DNA of 64,000 bases, from positions 186,001 through 250,000 of IMG/VR virus record IMGVR_UViG_3300046665_000548; one strand, 5' to 3'. Below the pieces are notes generated by a model. The model ran no database searches. It was given only the letters and a program-made list of their open reading frames with translations, and was not told the DNA's origin. This DNA is from a virus. The translations under genes and the position numbers were made by a program. This document shows positions 45,936 to 52,970 of the stretch, piece after piece (position 1 is the stretch's first letter; each line of letters opens with the position of its first letter).

Positions 45936-45963
45936 TATATAACCAGACTGATTCGAGTGTCAA
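45936..45963 (-). promoter_or_regulatory. Strong promoter of the leader peptide and tRNA array
   Basis: Minus strand TTGACA (45958-45963), 16-bp spacer ending TGGT, TATATA (45936-45941). Expected start near 45929. Confidence 0.85.
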
Positions 45964-45969
45964 CAACTT

Positions 45970-46245
45970 TTATTGGGAAAGTCGTTGGATATCTTTTTCA
46001 AGACCAGCCATGACATTTGCAAGCCGTTCACGATGCTTTTCCAGTATGGCGAGCATGCCCGTTTCGGACTTTGGCTTGCGCCGAGCAGCGCGACCCTCCT
46101 CGGACATCGGCTTCTTGACCTTCTTCAAGATACGCTGTCCGCTCGCGTCTTTCTCTTTTGACTTGTAATACCGGTCTCCAGTCTCCGGGTCCTGGTAATA
46201 GCCTTTGTACTGGCCAGTCATGATTTCAAGCATTGTCTTGTGCAT
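45970..46245 (-). CDS. Small basic hypothetical protein
   Basis: 91 residues, GAGGGT before the ATG. 'YKGYYQDPETGDRYYKSKEK' is Tyr/Lys-rich; the C-terminus 'LEKHRERLANVMAGLEKDIQ' is helical. May bind nucleic acid. Ends just upstream of the tRNA-array promoter. Confidence 0.55.
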   Translation of the reverse strand: MHKTMLEIMTGQYKGYYQDPETGDRYYKSKEKDASGQRILKKVKKPMSEEGRAARRKPKSETGMLAILEKHRERLANVMAGLEKDIQRLSQ

Positions 46246-46376
46246 CGGATTTACCCTCCAAAAAGTAACTTACCTTCGCATGGGGTAAAATTGCCGTCAA
46301 TGGCTTTGTTGTATTGAAAATTATGGTATTTTAGTTCGCGTAAACGCGGTATGACAGGGCAAAGGAAAGGCCATAT

Positions 46377-47873
46377 ATGTCCATTGATGATCTTTTGAAG
46401 CACTTCGAGATTTCGTATCCCACGTCCGAAGCAACGCTGCAAAGCGTATCCCCGATATGGGGCGGGGCGATTACCAGCGTCGAAGAGACGAACATGGAAC
46501 AGTTCGTCACCATCATGGAAGATGCCCAGACCGCGTACGAGCAGTGGCGGAACGTCCCGGCTCCTCGTCGGGGCGAACTGATCCGTATCTTTGGAAATCT
46601 CCTTCGAGAGAACAAAGAACAGCTTGGAATGCTCGTCACCGTCGAGAGCGGCAAGATCGTCTCGGAAGGTCTCGGTGAGGTTCAGGAAATGATCGACATC
46701 TGCGATTTCGCGGTTGGTCTCTCGCGGCAGCTATATGGGCTGACCATCGCGACCGAGCGCCGCGACCATCGCATGATGGAGACGTGGCACCCAATGGGCG
46801 TGGTCGGGATCATCTCGGCCTTCAATTTCCCGGTCGCTGTATGGGCCTGGAACGCCGCCCTGGCGCTTGTTTGCGGAAACGCGTGTGTATGGAAGCCTTC
46901 CGAGAAGACCCCTCTCACGGCCCTCGCTACGCAGCGATTATTCCTTCAGGCGTGTGAGCAGTTCGGATCGGATGCTCCGGTTGGCCTATCCGGGCTGATC
47001 ATTGGTGATCATGCAATCGGTAAGCATCTCGTGACGCATCGTCATACGAAAGTCATTTCAGCAACCGGTTCGACTCGGATGGGTAGGCAGGTTGCTGCGG
47101 CAGCGTCGGGTGATTTCAAACGCACCATTCTGGAGCTTGGCGGCAACAACGCGGCGATTGTCTCGATGGCCGCCGATCTTGATCTTGCCATTCGTGGTAT
47201 CGCGTTTGCTGCCATGGGAACGGCTGGACAGCGCTGCACGACGCTTCGTAGGCTCTTTGTGGATGTGACCGTCTATACGCCGTTCCTAGAGCGCTTGAAG
47301 GCAGCCTATTCGAGCGTGAAGATTGGCGACCCTCGCGAGCCCGACACGCTCATTGGCCCGCTGATCGACAGGAATGCCTTCGGAATGATGCAGATGGCTC
47401 TGGAGCAAGCTCGCAGCGAAGGCGGGACCGTTCATGGTGGCGAAGAAGTGGAGGTTACCGGCCGCGCTGGTATCTACGTCAGACCGGCTCTGGTTGAGAT
47501 GCCGGGACAAACTCCCATCATGCTTCGGGAGACCTTCGCGCCTATTCTGTACGTCACCGCGTATAGGTATTTGGAAGATGCCATTCAGATGAATAACGCG
47601 GCCGAACACGGCTTGTCGTCTTCGATCTTCACGAATGACTTGCGTGAGGCCGAACTGTTTCTATCCGCTGCCGGTTCGGATTGCGGCATCGCCAACGTCA
47701 ACATCGGTCCATCTGGCGCAGAGATCGGCGGCGCATTCGGCGGTGAGAAGGATACCGGAGGAGGTCGCGAGTCTGGTTCTGATGCGTGGAAGGCGTACAT
47801 GCGTCGCGCCACGAACACTATCAACTATGGCAGTGATCTCCCGCTAGCCCAGGGCGTCAAGTTCACAGTATAG
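46377..47873 (+). CDS. Aldehyde dehydrogenase, ALDH7/aminoadipic-semialdehyde type
   Basis: 498 residues, full length for the family. 'GVVGIISAFNFPVAVWAWNA' and 'CVWKPSEKTPLTA' bind NAD; 'TILELGGNNAAIV' contains the general base Glu; 'GTAGQRCTTLRRL' the catalytic Cys. Closest outline is ALDH7 (piperideine-6-carboxylate or aminoadipic semialdehyde dehydrogenase), which oxidises lysine-derived semialdehydes. No frameshift. Very unusual in a phage and probably host-derived. AAAGG upstream; a TATTTT-type promoter may lie near 46310-46335. Confidence 0.93.
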   Translation: MSIDDLLKHFEISYPTSEATLQSVSPIWGGAITSVEETNMEQFVTIMEDAQTAYEQWRNVPAPRRGELIRIFGNLLRENKEQLGMLVTVESGKIVSEGLGEVQEMIDICDFAVGLSRQLYGLTIATERRDHRMMETWHPMGVVGIISAFNFPVAVWAWNAALALVCGNACVWKPSEKTPLTALATQRLFLQACEQFGSDAPVGLSGLIIGDHAIGKHLVTHRHTKVISATGSTRMGRQVAAAASGDFKRTILELGGNNAAIVSMAADLDLAIRGIAFAAMGTAGQRCTTLRRLFVDVTVYTPFLERLKAAYSSVKIGDPREPDTLIGPLIDRNAFGMMQMALEQARSEGGTVHGGEEVEVTGRAGIYVRPALVEMPGQTPIMLRETFAPILYVTAYRYLEDAIQMNNAAEHGLSSSIFTNDLREAELFLSAAGSDCGIANVNIGPSGAEIGGAFGGEKDTGGGRESGSDAWKAYMRRATNTINYGSDLPLAQGVKFTV

Positions 47874-47882
47874 TATAGTAAC

Positions 47883-47966
47883 GCGGGCGTGCCGGAACCG
47901 GTAGACGGAAGGGACTTAAAATCCCTCGCCTCGTGCGTGCGGGTTCGAGTCCCGCCGCCCGCACCA
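47883..47966 (+). tRNA. tRNA-Leu (TAA), canonical class II
   Basis: Plus strand. Acceptor GCGGGCG/CGCCCGC, ACCA encoded, anticodon stem AGGGA/TCCCT with loop CTTAAAA, long variable arm, T arm GCGGG-TTCGAGT-CCCGC. Lies 10 bp after the aldehyde dehydrogenase stop. Confidence 0.94.
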
Positions 47967-47982
47967 CTAGGTAGGAATGATC

Positions 47983-48591
47983 ATGCGTGATTTCGATGAG
48001 ATAGCGGAAGGTGTTTACGTTAGACGCGAATACACGCCAGAGCAGATCAAGAAGCTCACCACGCGGCCGAACAAAATGATCAATGATGCGATTGAGAAAT
48101 CTCGCGAGCGCATGAAAGAGGACATGGGACGGTTTGGAAAGAATGGTTTGAAGAAACGGAGCGCATGGCAGTTCGAACAGCCTGCGTCTCGCACCGTTCC
48201 GCTTCGATATATCCCGGACAAATTGGCTTGGGCATATGCGGAAGCAGAGCTTCCGTTTATTCTTTTCATCGATGCTGAAAAATGCTCCTCCCCTGAGATG
48301 TTTGACTGGTGTGCGGAACAGTTCGGTGAACCGTTGCTAAGCGAGCAGCGACCAGTCGATTATCGATCCAGGAGACGTGACAGAGATTATCTTCAAGGCA
48401 AGATTGCCACGACGGATCAAACACGCAATTGCAGGAGAATGTACCGGACCGCTGATGGTGGTGGTCAATGGCTCGGTTGGATATCACTCAATCCGGCAGT
48501 AACGTCAGCGTTCATACTACCTCAGCGCGGCACTTACTGGTTTTTCCGAACAGAGACACAGCGTATTGCTTTTAAGTTGCGTTGGTATTAA
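47983..48591 (+). CDS. Protein ending in 'RIAFKLRWY', largest of the FKLRW group
   Basis: 202 residues from ATG 47983 (AGGA upstream); ATG 47977 is also possible. N-terminal 90 residues basic and helical ('MINDAIEKSRERMKEDMGRF'). 'PEMFDWCAEQFGEPLL' parallels the 13761 gene, and the end 'WFFRTETQRIAFKLRWY' is the shared terminal motif. Function unknown. Confidence 0.65.
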   Translation: MRDFDEIAEGVYVRREYTPEQIKKLTTRPNKMINDAIEKSRERMKEDMGRFGKNGLKKRSAWQFEQPASRTVPLRYIPDKLAWAYAEAELPFILFIDAEKCSSPEMFDWCAEQFGEPLLSEQRPVDYRSRRRDRDYLQGKIATTDQTRNCRRMYRTADGGGQWLGWISLNPAVTSAFILPQRGTYWFFRTETQRIAFKLRWY

Positions 48592-48827
48592 GTAACTGCG
48601 TGGGTTCAGTCTCATCTATCAAGGTCCAGACTGACGTTAGGCGTTCGTGCGTGAGCGATGTTCGCCTGGACCATTAAAAGCAAACGGTGAACGTAGCTCA
48701 CGGGGCGTTCATCTACTCGGAGACGCGGGGCGAGGCGGATGCCGTTCGGAGCCCGGCCGGGGGCGAGAAGCGTAAGGGAAGAGCGATTGGTGATTATATA
48801 AGCCGTCGCTCTTCCTCTTCTTGTTTC
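48592..48827 (+). other. Gene-free structured segment with terminator-like hairpin
   Basis: 236 bp between convergent genes. GGTCCAG/CTGGACC encloses 48630-48673 with an 11-base one-sided bulge containing TGACGT, as in the Y RNAs at 60.8-61.9 kb but without their other conserved half. GTGA-acgta-GCTCAC follows, then a GC-rich stretch, then GGAAGAGCGA/TCGCTCTTCC at about 48777-48823 followed by T/C-rich sequence, a plausible terminator. Confidence 0.35.
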
Positions 48828-49010
48828 CTAAGACCAGAACCTACATACCTCACAACGACAATCAGGACTGTGCTCGTCCATTAGTTCGTTTTGGACCTTC
48901 GAGTCATGCATCGCCGCTAGTCCGAACTGCCGAAGCAGTTCGATGACGTTTGCTTTCGCATTGTCCTGAGTAACGGCCATCACGATCTTCTCGGCTGTCT
49001 CAACAAGCAT
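48828..49010 (-). CDS. Small protein with a CxCxxC end
   Basis: 60 residues, AAGGTGATCC before the ATG. Helical N-terminus and 'DEHSPDCRCEVCRFWS' at the C-terminus, a possible metal site. Function unknown. Confidence 0.55.
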   Translation of the reverse strand: MLVETAEKIVMAVTQDNAKANVIELLRQFGLAAMHDSKVQNELMDEHSPDCRCEVCRFWS

Positions 49011-49018
49011 GGATCACC

Positions 49019-50179
49019 TTAGAAATAATTTTCGCCTTCATAGCCGTTGGCGGTCTTAAACGTGCCGTGAAAGCCAAACCAACTAATCTGATCAGTCGGT
49101 TGAATTTCATGTGTCGCGTGTTCGTCGCGACCCCATAAGCTATAGCTGTTTCTACTGCGGGAAAGGATGTGATCGAGCTTATTGTGCTCGGTCAAACTTT
49201 TGATGTGAAGGAGGCTAAGATGCGCTGGTTTGTTGTGGTAAATGGTCCTGGAGTATAGCCCCCACGTCTCGCCCATCTGTCCGATGATGCAGCCATAATT
49301 ATTAATGGCGGCCATGGCTTCTGAGAGACTGCCAAACGGCTTGAGAGCGTATGAAAACTCAGGAGCCGCCGCTGATACAGCGACGCATGTGATGTAGCCA
49401 GAACCTTCGATTTGCGCGCCGTTCTTGCACGCATCGTTGATGTATTTTTCCGCATCAGCAGGAGTGATCGCTTCTCCGGCAGTGATCTCGCTGATCTTAG
49501 GGGACGAGACCGCGACGAACACTGTCTTGTTGTCCTTACCCTGGGTTTCGATGATGAAACTCTTTTTTGTGGCGGTAAGGAAGCTGCGTGTCTGATAGGT
49601 TTCTTTTTTGATCAAGAACATGTTGCCGAGGTATCGACCTTCGACACCGTTGTGCATGATCACGCGATCACCGCCCTTAACGTCTTTCAGGCTAACCTTC
49701 TTCGAAACGCGCTCGGTGTTAGCGGATGCCGCCTTATAGGCTTCACTTGAAATCGGCAGGAGAATGTTGTCCGCGCCCAGACGACCCCAGGTACACTTTT
49801 CGAGGATTTCACCATTCTCGACAGTCGTGCAGGCGAGGATCGAAGCAAGGTTCGGGCTGGTGATCTCAAGCTCGAAACCACGTGGGTCTTCGATGCGCCA
49901 CTTGACGTTGCCCTGGCCCCATCCGCTGTAATTGTGCCGGATGTTACGGCCTAGCTTGAAGCCGCTGAGCGGCTTGTTTTCGAATGACTGTGCGGGAATC
50001 TTGTTTTTATTGCCGCCACCAGCCCACGAATCGACCGTAGACTTGCGCTTTACCGCTGCTGCGTCGTCACCATCTGGAGTCATAAAGCCGAGAGGTATCT
50101 CGTCGTCACCACGCTTGTTGAAGCCCACGTAATGCTGAGCGGGTATCTTGATCGACTTGTTATCGCCTGAGATAGACAT
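49019..50179 (-). CDS. Large hypothetical protein
   Basis: 386 residues. N-terminal 'KIPAQHYVGFNKRGDDEIPL' and a second copy-like 'KIPAQSFENKPLSGFKLGRN'. Middle 'DVKGGDRVIMHNGVEGRYLG' resembles a small SH3-type barrel; 'SEAMAAINNYGCIIGQMGET' near the C-terminus. No family recognised. Similar in size and style to the 22314 gene, without clear homology by eye. Confidence 0.6.
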   Translation of the reverse strand: MSISGDNKSIKIPAQHYVGFNKRGDDEIPLGFMTPDGDDAAAVKRKSTVDSWAGGGNKNKIPAQSFENKPLSGFKLGRNIRHNYSGWGQGNVKWRIEDPRGFELEITSPNLASILACTTVENGEILEKCTWGRLGADNILLPISSEAYKAASANTERVSKKVSLKDVKGGDRVIMHNGVEGRYLGNMFLIKKETYQTRSFLTATKKSFIIETQGKDNKTVFVAVSSPKISEITAGEAITPADAEKYINDACKNGAQIEGSGYITCVAVSAAAPEFSYALKPFGSLSEAMAAINNYGCIIGQMGETWGLYSRTIYHNKPAHLSLLHIKSLTEHNKLDHILSRSRNSYSLWGRDEHATHEIQPTDQISWFGFHGTFKTANGYEGENYF

Positions 50180-50214
50180 ACAGTAATTCCCCTATTTGCG
50201 GGATGATGTCTATA

Positions 50215-50460
50215 CTATCCAGAAGCAAGTTTCAAATACAGAGCGTAGTTTTCTTCAAGGTTCTTGATCGCTTCGAGGTACGGTTTTGCAGCCTCGATCA
50301 TGGCGGCTTTCTTTGCCTCGTTCATCTCATCTTTGAGTTCTTGAATTTGAACAAGCATCTCTTGAAGAGATTCGTTCTCCGCGACAGCAGCAAATTCACT
50401 GTTGCCGTGATGGCGCGAGATTTCCGCTCGCGCTCTTCTCAGTGCATCGCCGTTAGACAT
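50215..50460 (-). CDS. Small coiled-coil protein
   Basis: 81 residues from ATG 50460; an upstream ATG at 50535 overlaps the membrane-protein gene. 'SLQEMLVQIQELKDEMNEAK' is a coiled coil. Function unknown. Confidence 0.5.
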   Translation of the reverse strand: MSNGDALRRARAEISRHHGNSEFAAVAENESLQEMLVQIQELKDEMNEAKKAAMIEAAKPYLEAIKNLEENYALYLKLASG

Positions 50461-50465
50461 GATGG

Positions 50466-50753
50466 TCACAAGTCTCTTAGTGGCTTCCAAACCGCGTCTG
50501 GTATCAGGCGTTCCGTGCCGTCTTTGGCCACACATTTATGCCCATAATTGGTGACGGCATCCCATCCACGGCTTGCACAGAACTCGTTATGAATTTTTTC
50601 CCTCAGCGCTGAATGCTTATTGGCCGAAGGGATCGCCAAGAATAGGGTAAACACTAGAGCGACCGCCAGAGCGACCCCTGCCCATATTAACGGAGTAGAG
50701 AGTTTGTAGCTCACGCCGGTCTTAACCACTACTGTTTCTCTTTCTGTAGGCAT
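50466..50753 (-). CDS. Single-pass membrane protein
   Basis: 95 residues from ATG 50753, overlapping the HisRS-like stop (TGATG). Membrane helix 'LIWAGVALAVALVFTLFLAI', then a soluble domain with two Cys ('FCASRGWDAVTNYGHKCV'), probably disulphide-bonded outside the membrane; this outline is common in phage small proteins. Function unknown. Confidence 0.55.
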   Translation of the reverse strand: MPTERETVVVKTGVSYKLSTPLIWAGVALAVALVFTLFLAIPSANKHSALREKIHNEFCASRGWDAVTNYGHKCVAKDGTERLIPDAVWKPLRDL

Positions 50754-51365
50754 CACGCCCCCATAGCAAGCATTAGTCGATCCACGCCGACCGCCCATCC
50801 TACACCTTCCTGGTAAGTTCCGCCACCAGCAACTTGCTTTTGAGCGCCTAAACTTTCCACGGCGGCTTCGAAACCGTCCTCGACATAGTAGGATAGACCT
50901 CGTTTTACCGAATCGCTCCAAGTATAGGCCATGCCAAGCTTATCCAAGCAAAGTCGCAAAAGTTGTTTTGCTTGATCTGATTCGGCCGAACCAAGCATCT
51001 CGATGCCGAACTGGGTGAATTCGCGGTAGCGGCCCTTCTGGGGGCGCTCGTAGCGGTAGCAGCGCTGCACATAGAAGACGTTGCGGGTCTTCATGCGCTT
51101 GGACCAATCGTCCCGCCACGTCTCCTGAACGAGCCCGGTAACTTCAGGAATCAGGCACACGTTGCGTTCGCCCTTATCCTGGAAACGCCACATCATCTGG
51201 GAATTCTCGGCCCCGACTTTTTCATCAAAGGTGGCGCTCTCCCAAATGCTTGGGACAATAATTTCCTCGAATTCAGCGTCGATGAAGACACTCCCGAAGA
51301 GTATTGACAACCTTATTGTAGAGCCGGGCCTCGTCGCCGGACAAAATTCGTGTTCCTCTTAACAT
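50753..51365 (-). pseudogene. HisRS-like catalytic core, interrupted by a single-base frameshift
   Basis: Frame 1 starts at ATG 51365 (GGAG upstream): 'RGTRILSGDEARLYNKVVN', the class II N-terminus. After about 25 residues the frame is lost; frame 2 continues 'FIDAEFEEIIVPSIWESATF', motif 2 'CYRYERPQKGRYREFTQFG', the histidine loop 'LSYYVEDGFEA', and motif 3 'GVGWAVGVDRLMLAM'. One extra base within CGGGAGTGTC (near 51295) accounts for the break. The joined product has about 203 residues and lacks the anticodon domain. Either decayed, frameshifted in translation, or a sequencing error. Two tRNA-His genes lie 0.5 kb away. Confidence 0.75.
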
Positions 51366-51414
51366 CATATTCTCCATTCAGTTGCAATTTTGTGTTTTCG
51401 TGGTATTTTTAGGC

Positions 51415-51780
51415 ATGGAACCTGACGAGGAAGATGGCAAAGGATTGGCCCTGCAAGTCATAGCGGGTCGTGATTCAATCTCCATCCACGCGTCTGCTTA
51501 TGAATCCAACTTTTGGCTTCCGCATCAAGATGACTCAGCTTGGTCGATGGTTCTGTGCCCGGTCGGTAACATTCCAGGCCATTATCGAGTAGAGCCTGAC
51601 GACGCATATATCGAACTCGACGGCCATCCTCGTTATCTTCACGCGTCTCGATGCATCGCTCGTCTCCAGGTTCAATTTCCGAGGCTAACTCGCCGCTTTG
51701 ACGGAGAGAACAGGCTCTACATCGAAATCCACAACGAAGACCTTCTCCACTTTCGAATGTTTTGGGAGATGATCGACTAG
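51415..51780 (+). CDS. Small protein with an 'EDLLHFRMFW' end
   Basis: 121 residues from ATG 51415 (TTAGG upstream); an upstream in-frame start at 51382 is less likely. The end 'HNEDLLHFRMFWEMID' is a divergent form of the shared 'DAxxFKLRW' terminus. Function unknown. Confidence 0.55.
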   Translation: MEPDEEDGKGLALQVIAGRDSISIHASAYESNFWLPHQDDSAWSMVLCPVGNIPGHYRVEPDDAYIELDGHPRYLHASRCIARLQVQFPRLTRRFDGENRLYIEIHNEDLLHFRMFWEMID

Positions 51781-51824
51781 CGGTTGGTAATCACGTTGTC
51801 TTGGAACATATTGGTTCCTTTTAT

Positions 51825-51900
51825 TGGTACCAGTTGGGAGAATCGAACTCACCGTATTCCGATCCACAGTCGGACGCTACTACCATTGAGCTAAACTGGC
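51825..51900 (-). tRNA. tRNA-His (GTG) without G-1
   Basis: Acceptor GCCAGTT/AACTGGT, A73, CCA encoded; anticodon stem TCCGA/TCGGA with loop CTGTGGA; T arm GTGAG-TTCGATT-CTCCC (one weak pair). Position -1 is T, and A73 replaces the usual C73 of bacterial tRNA-His, so HisRS recognition would be atypical. Confidence 0.85.
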
Positions 51901-51911
51901 ATATGTATGTG

Positions 51912-51987
51912 TGGGGTGACTAACGGGTACCGCCCCCGCTTAAACCGCTTCACAGGCGGTCCTCTGATCTTACCGAGTCTAGTCACC
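51912..51987 (-). tRNA. tRNA-His (GTG) with G-1:C73 but a degenerate T loop
   Basis: 5' G-1 pairs with C73 over an acceptor GTGACTA/TAGTCAC, and CCA is encoded. Anticodon stem ACCGC/GCGGT with loop CTGTGAA. T stem GCGGG/CCCGT closes on GGCGGTA, not the canonical TTCRANT, and position 8 is G. It has the histidine identity elements that the neighbouring gene lacks, but may not fold normally. Confidence 0.7.
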
Positions 51988-51991
51988 ATAG

Positions 51992-52020
51992 AAAAAGCCC
52001 CCGATCTTGCGACCGAGGGC
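51992..52020 (-). terminator. Intrinsic terminator
   Basis: Minus strand GCCC-T-CGG...tCGGGGGC followed by TTTTT; ends the 52050-52883 transcript before the tRNA-His genes. Confidence 0.75.
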
Positions 52021-52049
52021 TTCGAAAACTCAACCGATGAAGACGCGCG

Positions 52050-52637
52050 TTATCGCATCACGGTTGGCCGAAGCCCCGAGGTATGATGCGAATGCTGGTG
52101 CGAGAAGTTCTTCATGATGGGGTATTTATACTTGTGGTTTGTGTCATCGTCAAGTTGTTTTTCCAATATGAAGGAATGGGTGGTTTCCTTCAGCAGTTCA
52201 GCCACGCCATTTGCGGCCGAAACCATCTCAGCGTGTCGGTCGCCGGGGATTTTCCCCTCCAAACTATTCGCGGTGCCGTGCAACCAGGATAGCGCGGTTG
52301 GATAATTGATGTCGAAATTCGGAGCCATTTTCTCGTCAATTCCCTCGTCGGAAATCTGAGCGAGCGGATAGATGCTCCTGATCATGTATGAGGCGATGTA
52401 TTCGAACAGCCACCACTGAATATCACCCCTGGGATGCTTCCATTCAAGCTTCCTCGGAGAGATGCGCCAAAACCAAAAAGTTTCGTCTTCTGGCGTCAGA
52501 ACGCTGATCCCGTTGTCGCCGTAAAGCTCGATGCGCAAGCAACCATCGAACCGTGATGCGTTGACCTCACGCAGTTTTTCCACGCACAGATTGAGATCGA
52601 TGTTTTTCTTGAAGGAAACGAATGCGCAATTACCCAT
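52050..52637 (-). CDS. Hypothetical protein
   Basis: 195 residues. 'GNCAFVSFKKNIDLNLCVEK', then a Trp-rich centre 'TFWFWRISPRKLEWKHPRGD' and a His-rich tail 'KNFSHQHSHHTSGLRP'. No family recognised. Directly behind the small basic gene. Confidence 0.55.
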   Translation of the reverse strand: MGNCAFVSFKKNIDLNLCVEKLREVNASRFDGCLRIELYGDNGISVLTPEDETFWFWRISPRKLEWKHPRGDIQWWLFEYIASYMIRSIYPLAQISDEGIDEKMAPNFDINYPTALSWLHGTANSLEGKIPGDRHAEMVSAANGVAELLKETTHSFILEKQLDDDTNHKYKYPIMKNFSHQHSHHTSGLRPTVMR

Positions 52638-52883
52638 CTATGCTAATCTCCCCATCCCGCCCGATTGCATGCGCTGTTGAAGCGGCGTGAGTGGCTTTTT
52701 GCGCTGCCCCCTGGTTTTCCTGCCATGTTCGAAGAACGCCCTCGCGGTTTCGCGCACCTTCTCATCTTGGATATGGGCAACCGATTGCCATACCGACCGA
52801 TAAGGTGCCGGGCGTTGACGGTTAGGAGTTTTATCCTTCGCATAGGCTTTCCACGAAGGTCTGCGACGAGCTTTTCTTGCCAT
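52638..52883 (-). CDS. Small very basic protein
   Basis: 81 residues with over 20 Lys/Arg ('MARKARRRPSWKAYAKDKTP', 'EHGRKTRGQRKKPLTPLQQR'). Probably binds nucleic acid. Ends one base before the next ATG. Confidence 0.55.
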   Translation of the reverse strand: MARKARRRPSWKAYAKDKTPNRQRPAPYRSVWQSVAHIQDEKVRETARAFFEHGRKTRGQRKKPLTPLQQRMQSGGMGRLA

Positions 52884-52958
52884 TTCGGCCTCTTGGTTCG
52901 GTCTAGACTGTATCAGGTAGTCGGCTATTGCTCAAGCGTTTGCCCTTAATATCATTGG

Positions 52959-52965
52959 GTAAATA
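52959..52965 (+). promoter_or_regulatory. GTAAATA late-type box
   Basis: Plus strand GTAAATA five bases before ATG 52971, which has no Shine-Dalgarno sequence. Confidence 0.5.
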
Positions 52966-52970
52966 GAGCC

